Shown in pieces: positions 45,435 through 57,076 of a stretch of DNA of 64,000 bases. The position numbers and the translations under genes are program-made. Every line of letters starts with the position of its first letter. Position 1 is the stretch's first letter. The stretch covers positions 127,007,501 to 127,071,500 of the forward strand of contig NC_091727.1 in NCBI RefSeq assembly GCF_042477335.2, written 5' to 3'. The stretch comes from Ovis canadensis (Eukaryota > Chordata > Mammalia > Artiodactyla > Bovidae). The notes beneath the pieces were generated by a model. It ran no database searches, was not told where the DNA came from, and saw only the letters and a list, made by a program, of their open reading frames with translations.

Positions 45435-45625
45435 TTAAAAATTGAGATAAAAATGGTATATAACATTATATAAGTAAGTTTCAGGTGTACATTATAGGTT
45501 TCAGTTGTATAACATTATAAATCAACATCTGCATGCACTACGAAGAGATTACCACCAAAGGTCTAGTTACCATCCATTACCATACAACTGACCTCCTTCA
45601 CTCATTAAGGAAGGGGGTTGAAAGG
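45435..45625 (-). mobile_element. Old L1 3' UTR fragment
   Basis: AAAATTGAGATAAAAATGGT, AAGTTTCAGGTGTACATTAT, GAAGAGATTACCACCAAAGG and CTAGTTACCATCCATTACCA are antisense L1M 3' landmarks. Confidence 0.6.
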
Positions 45626-46304
45626 TGGACTAAACGATGTCTTTTAATGTGTACACTCATCCCAATGTTAGAACTACTAATAGGATCACTTTCCAAGGTG
45701 TGGTGGGAGAAGGCAGAAGAGGATGACATTGGAAGACAAGGGCATAGAATATCCAAATGATTGATCATCTTCCTTACTTATCCATTTCCCCCCATCCCCC
45801 TTTCTTGAGAGAGGAGCGGGAAAGAGGGGAAAATAAGTGCTGAGAAAGAAAAAACAGCTCCTGCTGTAACCACAAAAATTCCTTCCACTTTCAGAGTCCT
45901 ATACCCTTCCATATATGCTGGGGTCCAAAATGCATTTTTTTTCCTCTATGGGGTGATGCACAGGGGAGAATCTTACCTTCCTTCTGTGACCAGAGCCCAG
46001 AACAGACGCTGTTCTACTTTGGGGCTGCAACTAGCCCCTGGGCAGAACCTCCTGAATTCAGTAACATCCCTCAATGATTGATTCTTTTCCTTGAATATGA
46101 AAGACTTTTCTCAAATACCCCGGGAGAATTCACATCTGGATCTAAGATGGGGAAGGAAGAAAGCAGGGCCACTTTTGCTCAGGCCTCAGACTTTATGAAC
46201 TTCAAATGTTGGCTACTGTTGGGTGGCAAAATTGCCCCGGGTGACAGGGTAAGCCTTCACAGTGACCATCTGGCTCTAAATAATGAAGCCGTGCCCATAT
46301 CATG
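45626..46304. other. Intergenic, nothing recognised
   Basis: No gene. The 117-codon frame starting 46078 runs into a MIR and shows no domain. Confidence 0.4.
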
Positions 46305-46560
46305 GAGTGGTCGCGTGTGGGGCTCTGTGGTCAGACTCCGTGTGCTCAAATCCCAGCTCTGCTCCTTTTTAGCCTGGGGCCACTTACTCAACCTCTTTGT
46401 GCCAGAGATTCTTGGTAAAAGAATAAAATAAAATAGGACTAATGAGAGCACCCACTTCACATGGTTGTTTTGAAGATGACATAGGATAATACAGATAAAG
46501 CAGGTAGTCCAGAATTTGGACCCCTGATAAATGCTCCACAGATGTCACCATTAAAGTGTG
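46305..46560 (-). mobile_element. MIR SINE
   Basis: GTGGTCAGACTCCGTGTGCT, AAATCCCAGCTCTGCTCCTT, CCACTTACTCAACCTCTTTG, CACATGGTTGTTTTGAAGAT and TGATAAATGCTCCACAG follow the full antisense MIR order. Confidence 0.75.
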
Positions 46561-46734
46561 TCTTATGCGAGTCTTCAACCAAGGGTTTACTTTTAGATCT
46601 TTCCCCACAGTTTAGACAGCATCTCTGAAGAGACTAGATGCTGATTATGTCCCAACTAGCCCTATCCTACCCACTCCCCAACTTCCTCAGGGCTGAGCTT
46701 AGGTGTAAGGGTAATAAAAAGATCTTATATTTTT

Positions 46735-46900
46735 ATATCTTGCATTTGATTTTTCCAAACACTTTCACAACATTTGTCCCATGATGCTGTGAGGTTAGCA
46801 GGATGGTGATGATTAACCCCATTTTGGAGAAGAGGAAACGGAAGCTCTGAGAGGTAATGAGGCCTGTCTAGAACTACCTAGTTTGTTAGAGGGAGAGACA
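46735..46900 (+). mobile_element. MIR SINE fragment
   Basis: CACAACATTTGTCCCATGAT, TTAACCCCATTTTGGAGAAG and CTCTGAGAGGTAATGAGGCC give the MIR centre in sense. Confidence 0.6.
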
Positions 46901-47816
46901 GAGGTATTCAAAGTCAAGTCTCCTCCTCCAGTGGTCATTTCAACCTCCTACAATACAATGTCTATTTTCCTATAAATCCCCCATTAAATCACAAAGGATT
47001 GAACTGATTGCTTCCCCCTCCCATCTGTTTGAAATTTGCAGAGCTTTCAGACCAGGTGTAAAGGAAGGAAACATATGTCCAGAAGAAAAATGTTCTCTAT
47101 ATCTCTGAAGTAGGGCCAGTTATTTTACCTGTAATATTCTGGTTGGAGAATAAGGTTGAGAATGCCTCAAGCTTATTAGAAAGAGTGAGGGGAAGGCAAC
47201 CTATATCTGATCGAAGGAAACTAGTCTAGTGTCGTGGGATCTCAGGCAATCTCAAAGTGTGATACAGAAATGTTTAGAAACTGTCTGAGGCATAGCCATT
47301 CAATGTCAGCCCAGCCCTATACTTTCACAGCAGAAATGATCTTCAGGAGAAGGTTCTATATACTGTTGGTCCCTGAGGGGCAAAGACAGGGACCAGGTTG
47401 TGGGGGAGAGGATGGCAGAAGGGTAGAGGACCAAGCCAAGGTGACATTTGCTCTCCACTTGGGCCCCAGAACTGGAAGTTTGGAGACAGTCCCTAGGATC
47501 TATTCACCTGGAAGATAATGGTTTTGAAGAGATCTGTGGACTTGGATTATGGTGAGCCACACCCCAACCCTGCAGGAGCCTCCATATTCTCATTAGCCAG
47601 AGGCTCCCTCCACCAGGTGGGGTTGGGCAGAGCGGCTGCTCTGGCATGACCATGTGGGCAGCAGATGTTCAAGAGGTAGGGTAGGAATGGAAGAACAGGA
47701 GAGGACTATCAGAGTATGGGAAAACTGCCAGGCTCTTCCACAAATTAGAGGAGGAAACCTTCAAAGGATTGAGGTTCTGTAACACACAGGCAGGCACAGA
47801 CATCAGTGACAGTGAG
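46901..47816. other. Intergenic, nothing recognised
   Basis: No gene or repeat assigned. The 94-codon frame 47234-47518 has no recognisable domain. Confidence 0.4.
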
Positions 47817-47827
47817 TTTTACTGCTT

Positions 47828-48032
47828 GTGCTCAGTGGCTCAGTCATGTCCAACTCTTTGCAACCCCATGGACTGCAGTCCACCAGACTCCTCTGTCCAT
47901 GGGATTCTCCAGGCAAGAATACTAGAGTGGGTTGCCATGCCCTCCTTCAGGGGGTCTTCCAACTCAGGGATCAAACCCGAGTCTCCTGCGTTGGCAGGCA
48001 GATTCTTTACCACTGAGCCACCTGGGAAGCCC
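47828..48032 (-). mobile_element. Bov-tA-type SINE with 11-bp TSD
   Basis: TGCTCAGTGGCTCAGTCATG to CACTGAGCCACCTGGGAAGC. Flanked by TTTTACTGCTT at 47817-47827 and 48033-48043. Confidence 0.95.
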
Positions 48033-48242
48033 TTTTACTGCTTATGGGACCTTATGTTTACCCATGGGCCAGCAGCGCCTGGAGAAACTTGAACTGCCAT
48101 CTTACAGCAGACAAAATCGTCTTAAGTACTTGGGCATATGATAGCCCAGCTCGATGTAGACAGTGAGTGACTCTTTAAACATCTCTGCTTATAAGTTTGA
48201 GGTGGGGAAAGGAACAGGCACTGGGCTCTGGCAGATTATGAT

Positions 48243-50032
48243 CAGTTCAGTTCAGCTCAGTTCAGTCGCTCAGTCGTGTCTGACCCTTTCTGACCCCATG
48301 GACTGCAGCCCTCCAGGCCTCCCTGTACATCACCAACTCCCAGAGTTTACTCAAACTCAAGTCCACTGAGTCGGTGATGCCATCCAACCATCTCATCTTC
48401 TATTGTCCCCTTCTCCTCCCACCTTCATTCTCTCCCAGCATCAGGTTCTTTTCTAATGAGTCAGTTCTTCACATCAGGTGGGCAAAGTATTGGAGTTTCA
48501 GCTTCAGCATCAGTCATTCCAATGAATATTCAGGACTGATTTCCTTTAGGATGGATTGGTTGGATCTCCTTGTTGTCCAAGGGACTCTCAAGAATCTTCT
48601 CCAACACCACACTTCCATACATGACTACTGGAAAAACCGTAGCTTTCACTAGATGGACCTTTGTTAGTAAAGTAATGTCTTTGCTTTTTAATATGCTGGC
48701 TAGGTTGCTCAAAACTTTTCTTCCAAAGAGCAAGCATTTAATTTCAGGGCTTCAGTCATCATCTGCAGTGATTTTGGAGCCCCCAAAAATAAAGTCTGTC
48801 ACTGTTCCCCCATCTATTTGCCATGAAGTGATGGGACCAGATGCCATGATCTTAGTTTTTTGAATGTTGAGTTTTAGGCCAACTTTTTCACCCTCCTCTT
48901 TCACTTTCATCAAGAGGCTCTTTAGTTCTTCTTTGTTTTCTGCCAGAAGGGTGGTGTCATCTGCATATCTGAGGTTATTGATATTTTCCCCGGCAATCTT
49001 GATTCCAGCTTGTGCTTCATCCAGCCCAGCATTTCTCATGATGTACTCTGCATAAAAGTTAAATAAGCAGGGTGACAATATACAGCCTTGACGTACTCCT
49101 TTTGAGATTTGGAAGTAGTCTGTTGTTCCATGTCCAGCTCTAACTGTTGCCTCCTGACCTGTATACAGATTTCTCAACAAGCAGGTCAGTTGGTCTGGTA
49201 TTCCGATCTCTTGAAGAATTTTCCACAGTTTGTTGTGGACCACACAGTCAAATGCTTTGGCATAGTCAATAAAGCAGAAGTAGATATTTTTCTGAAATTC
49301 CTGCTTTTTCGATGATCCAGCAGATGTTGGCAATTTGACCTCTGGTTCCTCTGCCTTTTCTAAAACCACCTTGAACATCTGGAAGTTCACGGTTCAAGTA
49401 CTATTAAAGCCTAACTTGGAGAATTTTGAGCGTTACTTTACTAGCGTGTGAGATGAGTGTAATTGTGCGGTAGTTTGAGCATTCTTTGGCACTGCCTTTC
49501 TTTGGGATTGGAATGAAAACTGATCTTTTCCAGTCCTGTGGCCACTGCTGAGTTTTCCAAATTTGCTGACATATTGACTGCAGTACTTTCACAGCATCAT
49601 CTTTTAGGATTTGAAATAACTCAACTGGAATTCCACCACCTCCTCTAGCTTTGTTCATAGTGATGCTTCCTAAGGCCCACTTGACTTCACATTCCAGGAT
49701 GTCTGGCTCTAGGGGAGTGATCACATCATCGTGATTATCTGGGTTATCAGTATTCTTGCCACTTCCTCTTAATATCTTCTGCTTCTGTTAAGTCCATACC
49801 ATTTCTGTCCTTTATTGTGCCCATCTTTGCATGAAATGTTCCCTTGGTATCTCTAATTTTCTTGAAGAGTCTTTCCCATTCTATTGTTTTCCTCCATTTC
49901 TTCGCATTGATCGCTGAGGAAGGCTTTCTTATCTCTCCTTGCTATTCTTTGGAACTCTGCATTCAGATGGGTGTATCTTTCCTTTTCACAGCTATTTGTA
50001 AAGCCTCCTCAGACAGCCATTTTGCTTTTTTG
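48243..50032 (-). mobile_element. BovB LINE, 5'-truncated, longest RT frame in the window
   Basis: Antisense, about 1.79 kb, with its 3' end at the left (complement of the CTGAA run). The frame 48752-49390 encodes 212 residues of reverse transcriptase with FCFIDYAKAFDCVVHNKLWK, GVRQGCILSPCLFNFYAEYI and NLRYADDTTLLAEN; the YADD codons are at 48956-48967. The frame at 49404-49724 carries the preceding region (MNKARGGGGIPVELFQILKD, KRSVFIPIPKKGSAKECSNY). Shifts between these frames and near 48750 inactivate it. The 5' end stops at the boundary of the 0.5-kb unit that follows. Confidence 0.94.
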
Positions 50033-50033
50033 C

Positions 50034-50553
50034 GTTCATGGTTAGAATCAAACTCCATTCCCACCAGAGACGCTCAGAGGGCTCAAACAAACCTTGTGTG
50101 CACCAGGACCCAGAGATCCCACAGAGACTGAGACAAAACTGTGTTTGAGTGTCTCCTGTGGAGGTACAGGTCAGCAGTGAACTGCCGTAGGGGCAGGGGC
50201 TCTGGGAGCAGCAGACTCGGGTATGGCTGGGTGCAGCAGACTTGGGTATGGCATAAGCCCTCTTGGAGGAAGTCACCATTAATCCCACCATAGAGCTGCC
50301 AGAACTTACTCAGGACTAGGAAATAAACTCTTGAAGGACACAAACAGAACGTTGTGTGCACCATGACCCAGGAAAAAGGAGCAGTGACCCCCACAAGAGA
50401 CCAACCCAGACTTGTCTGGGAGTGTCCAGGAGTCTCCAGCAGAGGTGTGGGTTGGTGGTGGCCTGCTGCAGGGTTGGGGGCACTGAGTGTAGCAGTGCAT
50501 GCATGGGGCCTTTTGAAGGAGGTCGCCATTATCTTCATTACCTCCACCATAGT
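50034..50553. repeat. 0.5-kb unit U, copy 1
   Basis: From TTCATGGTTAGAATCAAACT to CTCCACCATAGTTT. It recurs at 62114-62609 with very high identity; the last 230 bases or so appear identical. The sequence resembles the 5' untranslated region of bovine L1/BovB-type LINEs (ACCCAGACTTGTCTGGGAGT, GGAGGTCGCCATTATCTTCA). It has no coding domain; long minus frames here are low-complexity by-products. It contains a partial internal repeat of GGGTATGGC (about 50219-50252) that copy 2 lacks. Confidence 0.85.
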
Positions 50554-51755
50554 TTCAGTTCAGTTCAGTTCATTCGCTCAATTGTGTCCAACTCTTTGTG
50601 ACCACATGAATTACAGCACGCCAGGCCTCCCTGTCCATCACCATCTCCCGGAGTTCACTCAAACTCATGTTCATCGAGTCGGTGATGCCATCCAGCCATC
50701 TCATCCTCTGTCATCCCCTTCTCCTCCTGCCCCCAACCCCTCCCAGCATCAGGGTCTTTTCCAATGAGTCAACTCTTCACATGAGGTGGCCAAAGTATTG
50801 GAGTTTCAGCTGCAGCATCAGTCCTTCCAATGAACACCCAGGACTGATCTCCTCTAGGATGGACTGGATGGATCTCCTTGCAGTCCAAGGGACTCTCAAG
50901 AGTCTTCTCCAACACCACAGTTCAAATTCTTCAGCATCAATTCTTCAGCGCTCAGCCTTCTTCACAGTCCAACTCTCACATCCATACATGGCCACTGGAA
51001 AAACCAGAGCCTTGACTAGATGGACATTTGTTTGACAAAGTAATGTCTCTGCTTTTTAATATGCTGTCTAGGTTGGTCATAACTTTCCTTCCAAGGAGTA
51101 AGCATCTTTTAATTTCATGGCTGCAATCACCATCTGCAGTGATTTTGGAGCCCCATAAAATAAAGTCTGCCACTGTTTCCACTGTTTCCCCATCTATTTC
51201 CCATGAAGTGATGGGACCAGATGCCATGATCTTCGTTTTCTGAATGTTGTTTCAAGCCAACTTTTTCAGTCTCCTCTTTCACTTTCATCAAGAGGCTCTT
51301 ACTTCCTTTTCATTTTCTGCCATAAGGATGGTGTCATCTGCGTATCTGAGTTCACTGATATTTCTCCCAGCTTGATTCCAGCTTGTGCTTCATCTAGTCC
51401 AGCATTGTGCATGATGTACTCTGCATATAAGTTAAATAAGCAGGGTGACAATACACAGCCTTGATATACTCCTTTCCCGATTTGGAATCTGTCTGTTGTT
51501 CCATGTCAATTTCTATCTGTTGCTTCTTCACCTGCATACAGATTTCTCAGGAGGCAGACAAGGGGGTCTGGTATTTCCATCTCTTGAAGAATTCTCCACC
51601 GTCTGCTGTGATCCACACAGTCAAAGGCTTTGGCATACTCAATAAAGCAAAATTAGATATTTTTCTGGACCTGTCTTACTTTTTTGATGATCCAGCAGAT
51701 GTTGGCAATTTGATCTCTGGTTCCTCTGCCTTTTCTAAATCCAGCTTGGTAATGC
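50554..51755 (-). mobile_element. BovB LINE, antisense, joined to unit U
   Basis: The 3' end at the left reads CAGTTCAGTTCAGTTCATTC directly after unit U. Landmarks: TCGAGTCGGTGATGCCATCC, CATACATGGCCACTGGAAAA, GGTGTCATCTGCGTATCTGA (complement of YADD) and CACACAGTCAAAGGCTTTGG. The 5' end is at about 51755. Many indels; no RT frame survives. Confidence 0.92.
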
Positions 51756-52128
51756 ATTTCTAATTCATAAGAAGAAAAACTGATGTTTTGAAGCAGCAAC
51801 TATTAGCAGCATAGACATTAAGGCAATTTCTGAAGTCACTCTTTTCAAAGTGTGACTTGAAAAGTTCACACTTTTGAACTTGAAAATTTCACACTTGTTT
51901 CTCCTAGAAGTCACCTGTACCTGCGCAGAGTTTCCACTTCTGAATTTTTTTTCCAGCAGATACTCCAATTTCTAATTGCTGCAACAATAAGGTACGCACT
52001 GGATTTCATGGTTGATTTTAATTTAGGTTGCAGTGTAAGATCTTTTTTCCCTTCAAATTCCTTCATTTTAATTTTCATTAGTACAGAATAATACTAAGAA
52101 ATGAACTTCTTGAGGGGGCTTATTGCCA
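51756..52128. other. Intergenic with a small inverted repeat
   Basis: AAAGTGTGA (51847-51855) and TCACACTTT (51866-51874) form a perfect 9-bp stem, extendable with one bulge. No gene or known repeat. Confidence 0.5.
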
Positions 52129-52130
52129 AA

Positions 52131-52970
52131 TTCTTTTTTTTTAATTTATTTATTTTAATTGGAGGCTAATTACAATATTGTAGTGCATTTTGCCATACAT
52201 TGACATGAATCAGCCATGGCTGTACATGTGTTCCCCATCCTGACCCCCTCTCCCTCCTCCCTCCCCATCCCATCCCTCTGGGTCATCCCAGTGCACCAGC
52301 CCCAAGCACCCTGTCTCATGCATTGAACCTGGACTGGCGATCTGTTTCACATATGATAATATACATGTTTCAGTGCTAGTCTCTCAAATCATCCCACCCT
52401 CGCCTTCTCCCACAGAGTCCAAAAGACTGTTCGATACATCTGTGTCTCTTTTGCTGTCTCGCATATAGGGTCATCGTTACCATGTTTCTAAATTCCATAT
52501 ATATGCATTAGTATACTGTATTGGTGTTTTTCGTTCTGACTTACTTCACTCTGCATAATAGGCTCCAGTTTCATCCACTTCATTAGAACTGATTCAAATG
52601 CATTCTTTTCAATGGCTGAGTAATTGTGTATACGTACCACAGCTTTCTTATCCATTCATCTGCCAATGGACATCTAGTTTTTTTCCATGTCCTGGCTATT
52701 GTAAACAGTGCTGCGACGAACACTGAGGTACACGTGTCTCGTTCAATTCTGGCTTCCTCAGTGTGTATGCCCAGGAATGGGATTGCTGGGTCATATGGCA
52801 GTTCTATTTTCAGCTTTTTAAGGAACCTCCACACTGTTCTCCATAGTGGCTGTACTAGTTTGCATTCCCACCAACAGTGTAAGAGGGTTCCCTTTTCTCC
52901 ACACCCTCTCCAGCATTTATTGCTTGTAGACTTTTGGATAGCAGCCACTCTGACTGGTGTGAAATGAGGA
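52131..52970 (-). mobile_element. L1 (bovine type), 5'-truncated 3' end
   Basis: Begins with a T run (complement of the poly(A) tail), then the 3' UTR, then the C-terminal end of ORF2. The 121-codon frame 52583-52948 gives [20 protein letters not shown] and [20 protein letters not shown], the Cys-rich end of L1 ORF2. Its stop is natural, so this is a young copy. A possible 10-bp TSD, AATTCTTTTT, lies at 52129-52138 and 52975-52984. Confidence 0.93.
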
Positions 52971-52984
52971 CCTCAATTCTTTTT

Positions 52985-53404
52985 CTTTATCTCATGAGGT
53001 TTTGCCAGTTTAAAGAAAGTCTTCTGTTTTTCTGTCCTATAGAGCCCTGTCCCTTTCCTGAAGGGCTCAGGAAAAGTTTGATTTCATGGATTATCAGGAT
53101 TTTATCTCAATGTTTGGCTGAGAGTGGTGTACTTTACAGGCTCTTATATCCTACAAAATAGGAAATAATTACAACTGTAGGTGTAAAGAATATTTTGTAA
53201 CAATTGAGAATGACAAATTATCTTCTCCCTCACAGAGGAAAGAAGAAATAAAATACTAAAATGAAATTACTGAACATTCACAGAATTGTGAAAATGACTG
53301 TGGTGGGGCCACCTTGTTTCTCCTAAGTGGTCACCAGTGTTCTCTTAATAAGATGGAAGAGGCAGGAGATATGCTCACAATTAGTTCAAAATGCATATCT
53401 CCTA
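52985..53404. other. Intergenic, nothing recognised
   Basis: No gene or repeat assigned. Confidence 0.4.
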
Positions 53405-53568
53405 TGGGTTGATTTTGTGCCTCTAAAATTAATGTATCTGTGCCATAAACACTCATACTCATATGTGATCATATTTGGAGATAGAGTATTTACCAAGTAA
53501 CCAAGTTAAAATATGTTCATTAGAATAGGTCTTAATCCAAATGAGCTATATCCATATAAAAAGGGAAA
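53405..53568 (+). mobile_element. MLT1-type MaLR LTR, left part
   Basis: GTGATCATATTTGGAGATAG, AAGTTAAAATATGTTCATTA and GGTCTTAATCCAAATGAGCT are MaLR LTR landmarks. It is split by a BovB and resumes at 54318. Confidence 0.75.
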
Positions 53569-54307
53569 GAGCCTCTTGATGAAAGTGAAAGAGGAGAGTG
53601 AAAAAGTTGGCTTAAAGCTCAACATTCATAAAACGAAGATGATGGCATCCAGTCCCATCACTTCATGGTAAATAGATGAGGAAACAGTGGAAACAGTGGC
53701 TGACTTTACTTTTCTGGGCTCCAAAATCACTGCAGGTGACTAAAGCAATGAAATTAAAAGACGCTTGCTCCTTGGAAGGAAAGTTATGATCAAACTAGAT
53801 AGCATATTCAAAAGCAGAGACATTACTTTGTCAAACAAATGTCCGTCTAGTCAAGGCTATGGTTTTTCCAGTAGTCATGTATGGATGTGAGATTTGGACC
53901 ATAAAGAAAGCTGAGTGCTGAAGAATTGATGCTTTTGAACTGTGGTGTTGGAGAAGACTCTTGAGAGTCCCTTGGACTGTAAGGAGATCCAACCAGTCCG
54001 TCCTAAAGGAGATCAGTCTTGGGTGTTCATTGGAAGGACTGATGTTGAAGCTGAAACTCCAATACTTTGGCCACCTGATGCGAAGAGCTGACTCACTGGA
54101 AAAGACCCTGATGTTGGGAAAGATTAAGGGCGGGAGAAGGGGACAACAGAGGATGAGATAGTTGGATGGCATCACTGACACAATGGACGTGGGTTTGGGT
54201 GGACTCTGGGAGTTGGTGATGGACAGGGAGGCTTGGCGTGCTGTGATTCATGGGGTTGCAAAGAGTCGGACACAACTGAGCAACTGAAATGAACTGAGCT
54301 GAACTGG
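53569..54307 (+). mobile_element. BovB LINE 3' end with 10-bp TSD
   Basis: Starts GAGCCTCTTGATGAAAGTGA and ends GACACAACTGAGCAACTGAA plus tail. It encodes broken C-terminal fragments (RVPWTVRRSNQSVLKEISLG). Flanked by AAAAGGGAAA at 53559-53568 and 54308-54317. It sits inside an MLT1 LTR, so it is younger than that. Confidence 0.93.
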
Positions 54308-54317
54308 AAAAGGGAAA

Positions 54318-54545
54318 ATCAGACATAGATACATACATATAGGGAAGAAAATGTGGGGAGGTATAGGGAGATTTCAGCTATTTACAAGCCAAGGAAAGTG
54401 GCCAGGAATGGAGGCCCCTTATGCATTCACACCTTGTGTAAGATCCAACTCAGATGAAACCTTGATTTGGACTTAGAGCCTCCACAAGTATGAGACAATA
54501 AATGAATGTGTTTAATTGACCCAATCACTAGCATTTTGTACAGGA
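54318..54545 (+). mobile_element. MLT1-type MaLR LTR, right part
   Basis: TTTACAAGCCAAGGAAAGTG, ACCTTGATTTGGACTTAGAG, CCTCCACAAGTATGAGACAA and TAAATGAATGTGTTTAATTG complete the LTR, including an AATAAA signal at about 54498. Confidence 0.78.
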
Positions 54546-54559
54546 GCTCTAGAATACTT

Positions 54560-54765
54560 GAAAGTGTTGAAAGCATTAGTCGCTCAGTCGTGTCTGACTC
54601 TTTGTGACTCCATGGACTGTAGCCTGCCTCGCTCTTCTGTCCATGGAATTTTCCAGGCAAGAACACTGGAGTGGAATTCCATTGCCTACTTCAGGGGATC
54701 TTCCGGACCCAGGGATTGAACCTGAGTCTCCTGCATTGCAAGTGGATTCTTTACTATTTGACCAT
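54560..54765 (-). mobile_element. Bov-tA-type SINE
   Basis: TTAGTCGCTCAGTCGTGTCT to GCAAGTGGATTCTTTACTAT. Inserted at the 3' edge of the MLT1 LTR. Confidence 0.9.
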
Positions 54766-55639
54766 TTTCTAATACTTATATACTATTTAAATGATATTAG
54801 TTTTATAAAATGAACAATAAAGTAGATAAATAATCATACTTCTTACACTACTGTCTCCAGACCCGAACACCCCAGGAAGACTATTACTGGTTTAGTCAGG
54901 ATAACCTCGCTGTAGGGTGGCCCAGTAACTGTGGCTACCAGTTTGAGTCCCTCCTTGGCTGACATGGAGTCAACGTGAACTTTTTAGCTTCTCTGACTGA
55001 ATGCCCTCACCATCCCTGTGATGTTAAGCTGAAAATCATGAAGGTTTTCCACTTCAAAAACAAGAGAATAAGGGCTGGAAAAGAATGACATTAGATCATC
55101 TGAATGAGTTAGGGTAGAAACTTCTGATTCCAGGCAGTGTGAAATGAGTTTTTCTCCTGAATTTTTTGTTGCACTTAACTTCTATGCTGTGTTGGGGTCC
55201 TCTTTATAAGTGAATCCATAAACAATGGTAATGTTGAAAAGGTTTCTGAATGAGGTATGCCTATCCTATCAACACCATCATCCGTGAGTTGAGATTTGCA
55301 ATTGTTAACACAGCCGTGAAGCCATTTCCCTTATTTTGCCTTTACAGTGAACCACAATATTGCACGGTGATTGCTCACTAGGCTCTCTTATTTCCTCAAT
55401 CATCAACTGAAGTGAATAAGTACTAGTGTTACTCCCCCTTCCAGTCTTCAACATCAGACTGCTTTTCCCTTCTCCATCCTAGAGTTCCTCTGTATCAGAG
55501 ACCTTTGAGGTCCCAGTTATCTCTTTAAAACCCAATTGTTTTGTATTTTTAATGTTTTTTTAATAACTGATATGTTCATTGAATTTCTGAATTTACAAAT
55601 GTGAAAGAAACACAGCTCATTAAAATATCTAATGGATTC
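54766..55639. other. Intergenic, nothing recognised
   Basis: No gene or repeat assigned. Confidence 0.4.
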
Positions 55640-56290
55640 TGCTTCTTAAAATGACTTCCTACATAATATATGTATTATATTAAGGTCTTTAGTCCATCTT
55701 GAGTTTATTTCTGTATATGCTGTTAGAGAATGTTCTCATTTTACTTTGCTATCCAAAATGTAGCTATCCAATTATCCCAGCACCACTTATTGAAGAGATT
55801 GTCTTCTCTCCACTGTATATTCCTGTCTTTTTTATTATAGATTAATTGACCATAAGCATATAGGTTTATTTCTGGGCTCTCTCTTCTGTTCCACATGTCT
55901 GTTTTTGTGCCAGTGCTATACTGATTGGATTAATGTAGTTTTCTGATATAGTTCAAAGTCAGGGAACCTGATTCCTCCAGTTCTGATCTTCTTCCTTAAG
56001 ATGGTTTTGGTGATTCAGGGTCTTTCATCTTTCCATACAAAATTTAAAATTGTTCTAGTTTTGTGGAAAATGCCCTGGTATTTTCATAGCAATTACATTG
56101 AGTATGTAGATTGCCTTGGATAGAATGTTTATTTTAACAATATGAATTCTTCCAATCCATAAACAAGTTAAACCTTTCCCTCTGTTTGTATTATCTTCAC
56201 TTTCTTTGATCAGGGTCTTATTTTTTCTAAGCACAGGTCTTTCACCACCTTAGGTATGTTTGTTTCTAGGTGTCTTATTTCTCTCTTTTT
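55640..56290 (-). mobile_element. L1 ORF2 internal fragment
   Basis: GGTCTTTAGTCCATCTTGAG, CCCAGCACCACTTATTGAAG, CTGTTCCACATGTCTGTTTT, TATAGTTCAAAGTCAGGGAA and GAATTCTTCCAATCCATAAA are antisense landmarks of mammalian L1 ORF2. Many stops; non-functional. Confidence 0.83.
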
Positions 56291-56797
56291 TTATTTATTT
56301 TCTCTCACCCTAGTGGCTTTTCAGCAATAAGAGTGATCATTTTTTGAGAAATAACCACTATAAATCATTAATCAATTCCAGTATGTGTGGTATTTAGGGG
56401 ACCTAAATAATGTTTAAGAAAACAATTTATAATTTGCAAAATGTTAAATATTTTTAGTGTGTATGTGTAAGGATTCCTATTTCTGTTTGTGTTCTGTATT
56501 TGGAGAATGGGATTCTGTCATTCTCTTCATACTGATCACTGGTTTTGATAAATTTTGGAGATAATAGCTGTTCATTTCATTCCTATGATTTTCAGGAGCA
56601 CTCTGCTGGGGAAGCCAGGACATTCTGCTCATGCCACTGTAGGTCAACCAGGAGAAGATTTTGTGTTGGAGTAAAATGTCCACCAAGTGACCTGAGTCAC
56701 TCTGATGCCTGAAAGAGCTGGAGCTATGGAGGTCTGTCATACTCTCTCAGGAAGCTTTAACTGATTATTTCATTTTTCAATTTAGGTGACTTTCACT
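56291..56797. other. Intergenic, upstream of the histone gene
   Basis: No recognised repeat or gene; the 87-codon minus frame 56477-56740 has no domain. A distal regulatory role for the histone gene cannot be judged from sequence. Confidence 0.4.
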
Positions 56798-56809
56798 GAG
56801 TTTGGCTGA

Positions 56810-57007
56810 AAGTGAAAGTGAAGTCACTGAGTCGTGTCCGACTCTTTCCGACCCCATGGACACCAGGCTCCTCCACCCATGGGCTTTTCTAGGCAAGAGT
56901 ACTGGAGTGGGTTGCCATTTCCTTCTCCATGGAATCTTCCCGACCCAGGGATTGAACCCAGGTATCCCGCCTTGTAGACAGACACTTTACCATCAGAGCC
57001 ACCAGGG
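56810..57007 (-). mobile_element. Bov-tA-type SINE just upstream of the histone promoter
   Basis: GAAGTCACTGAGTCGTGTCC to AGAGCCACCAGGG. Flanked by GAGTTTGGCTGA (56798-56809) and GAGTTTAGCTGA (57008-57019), a 12-bp TSD with one mismatch. Its right edge is 70 bp from the E-box and about 160 bp from the TATA box; its tRNA-like pol III head points away from the gene. Confidence 0.93.
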
Positions 57008-57076
57008 GAGTTTAGCTGACTGGGGGTTAAACACGGGGGAGGGGCATGGCAGGAGTTGGGAGATGGGACGTCTAGT

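Noticed and set aside
45203..46431. Two frames of 80 and 117 codons near 45-46 kb as candidate exons
   Set aside because: No domain, no convincing splice context that I can defend, and the second frame runs into a MIR.
52583..52948. 121-codon frame with a Cys-rich motif resembling a zinc-binding protein
   Set aside because: [18 protein letters not shown] is the C-terminal end of L1 ORF2 in a 5'-truncated antisense copy.
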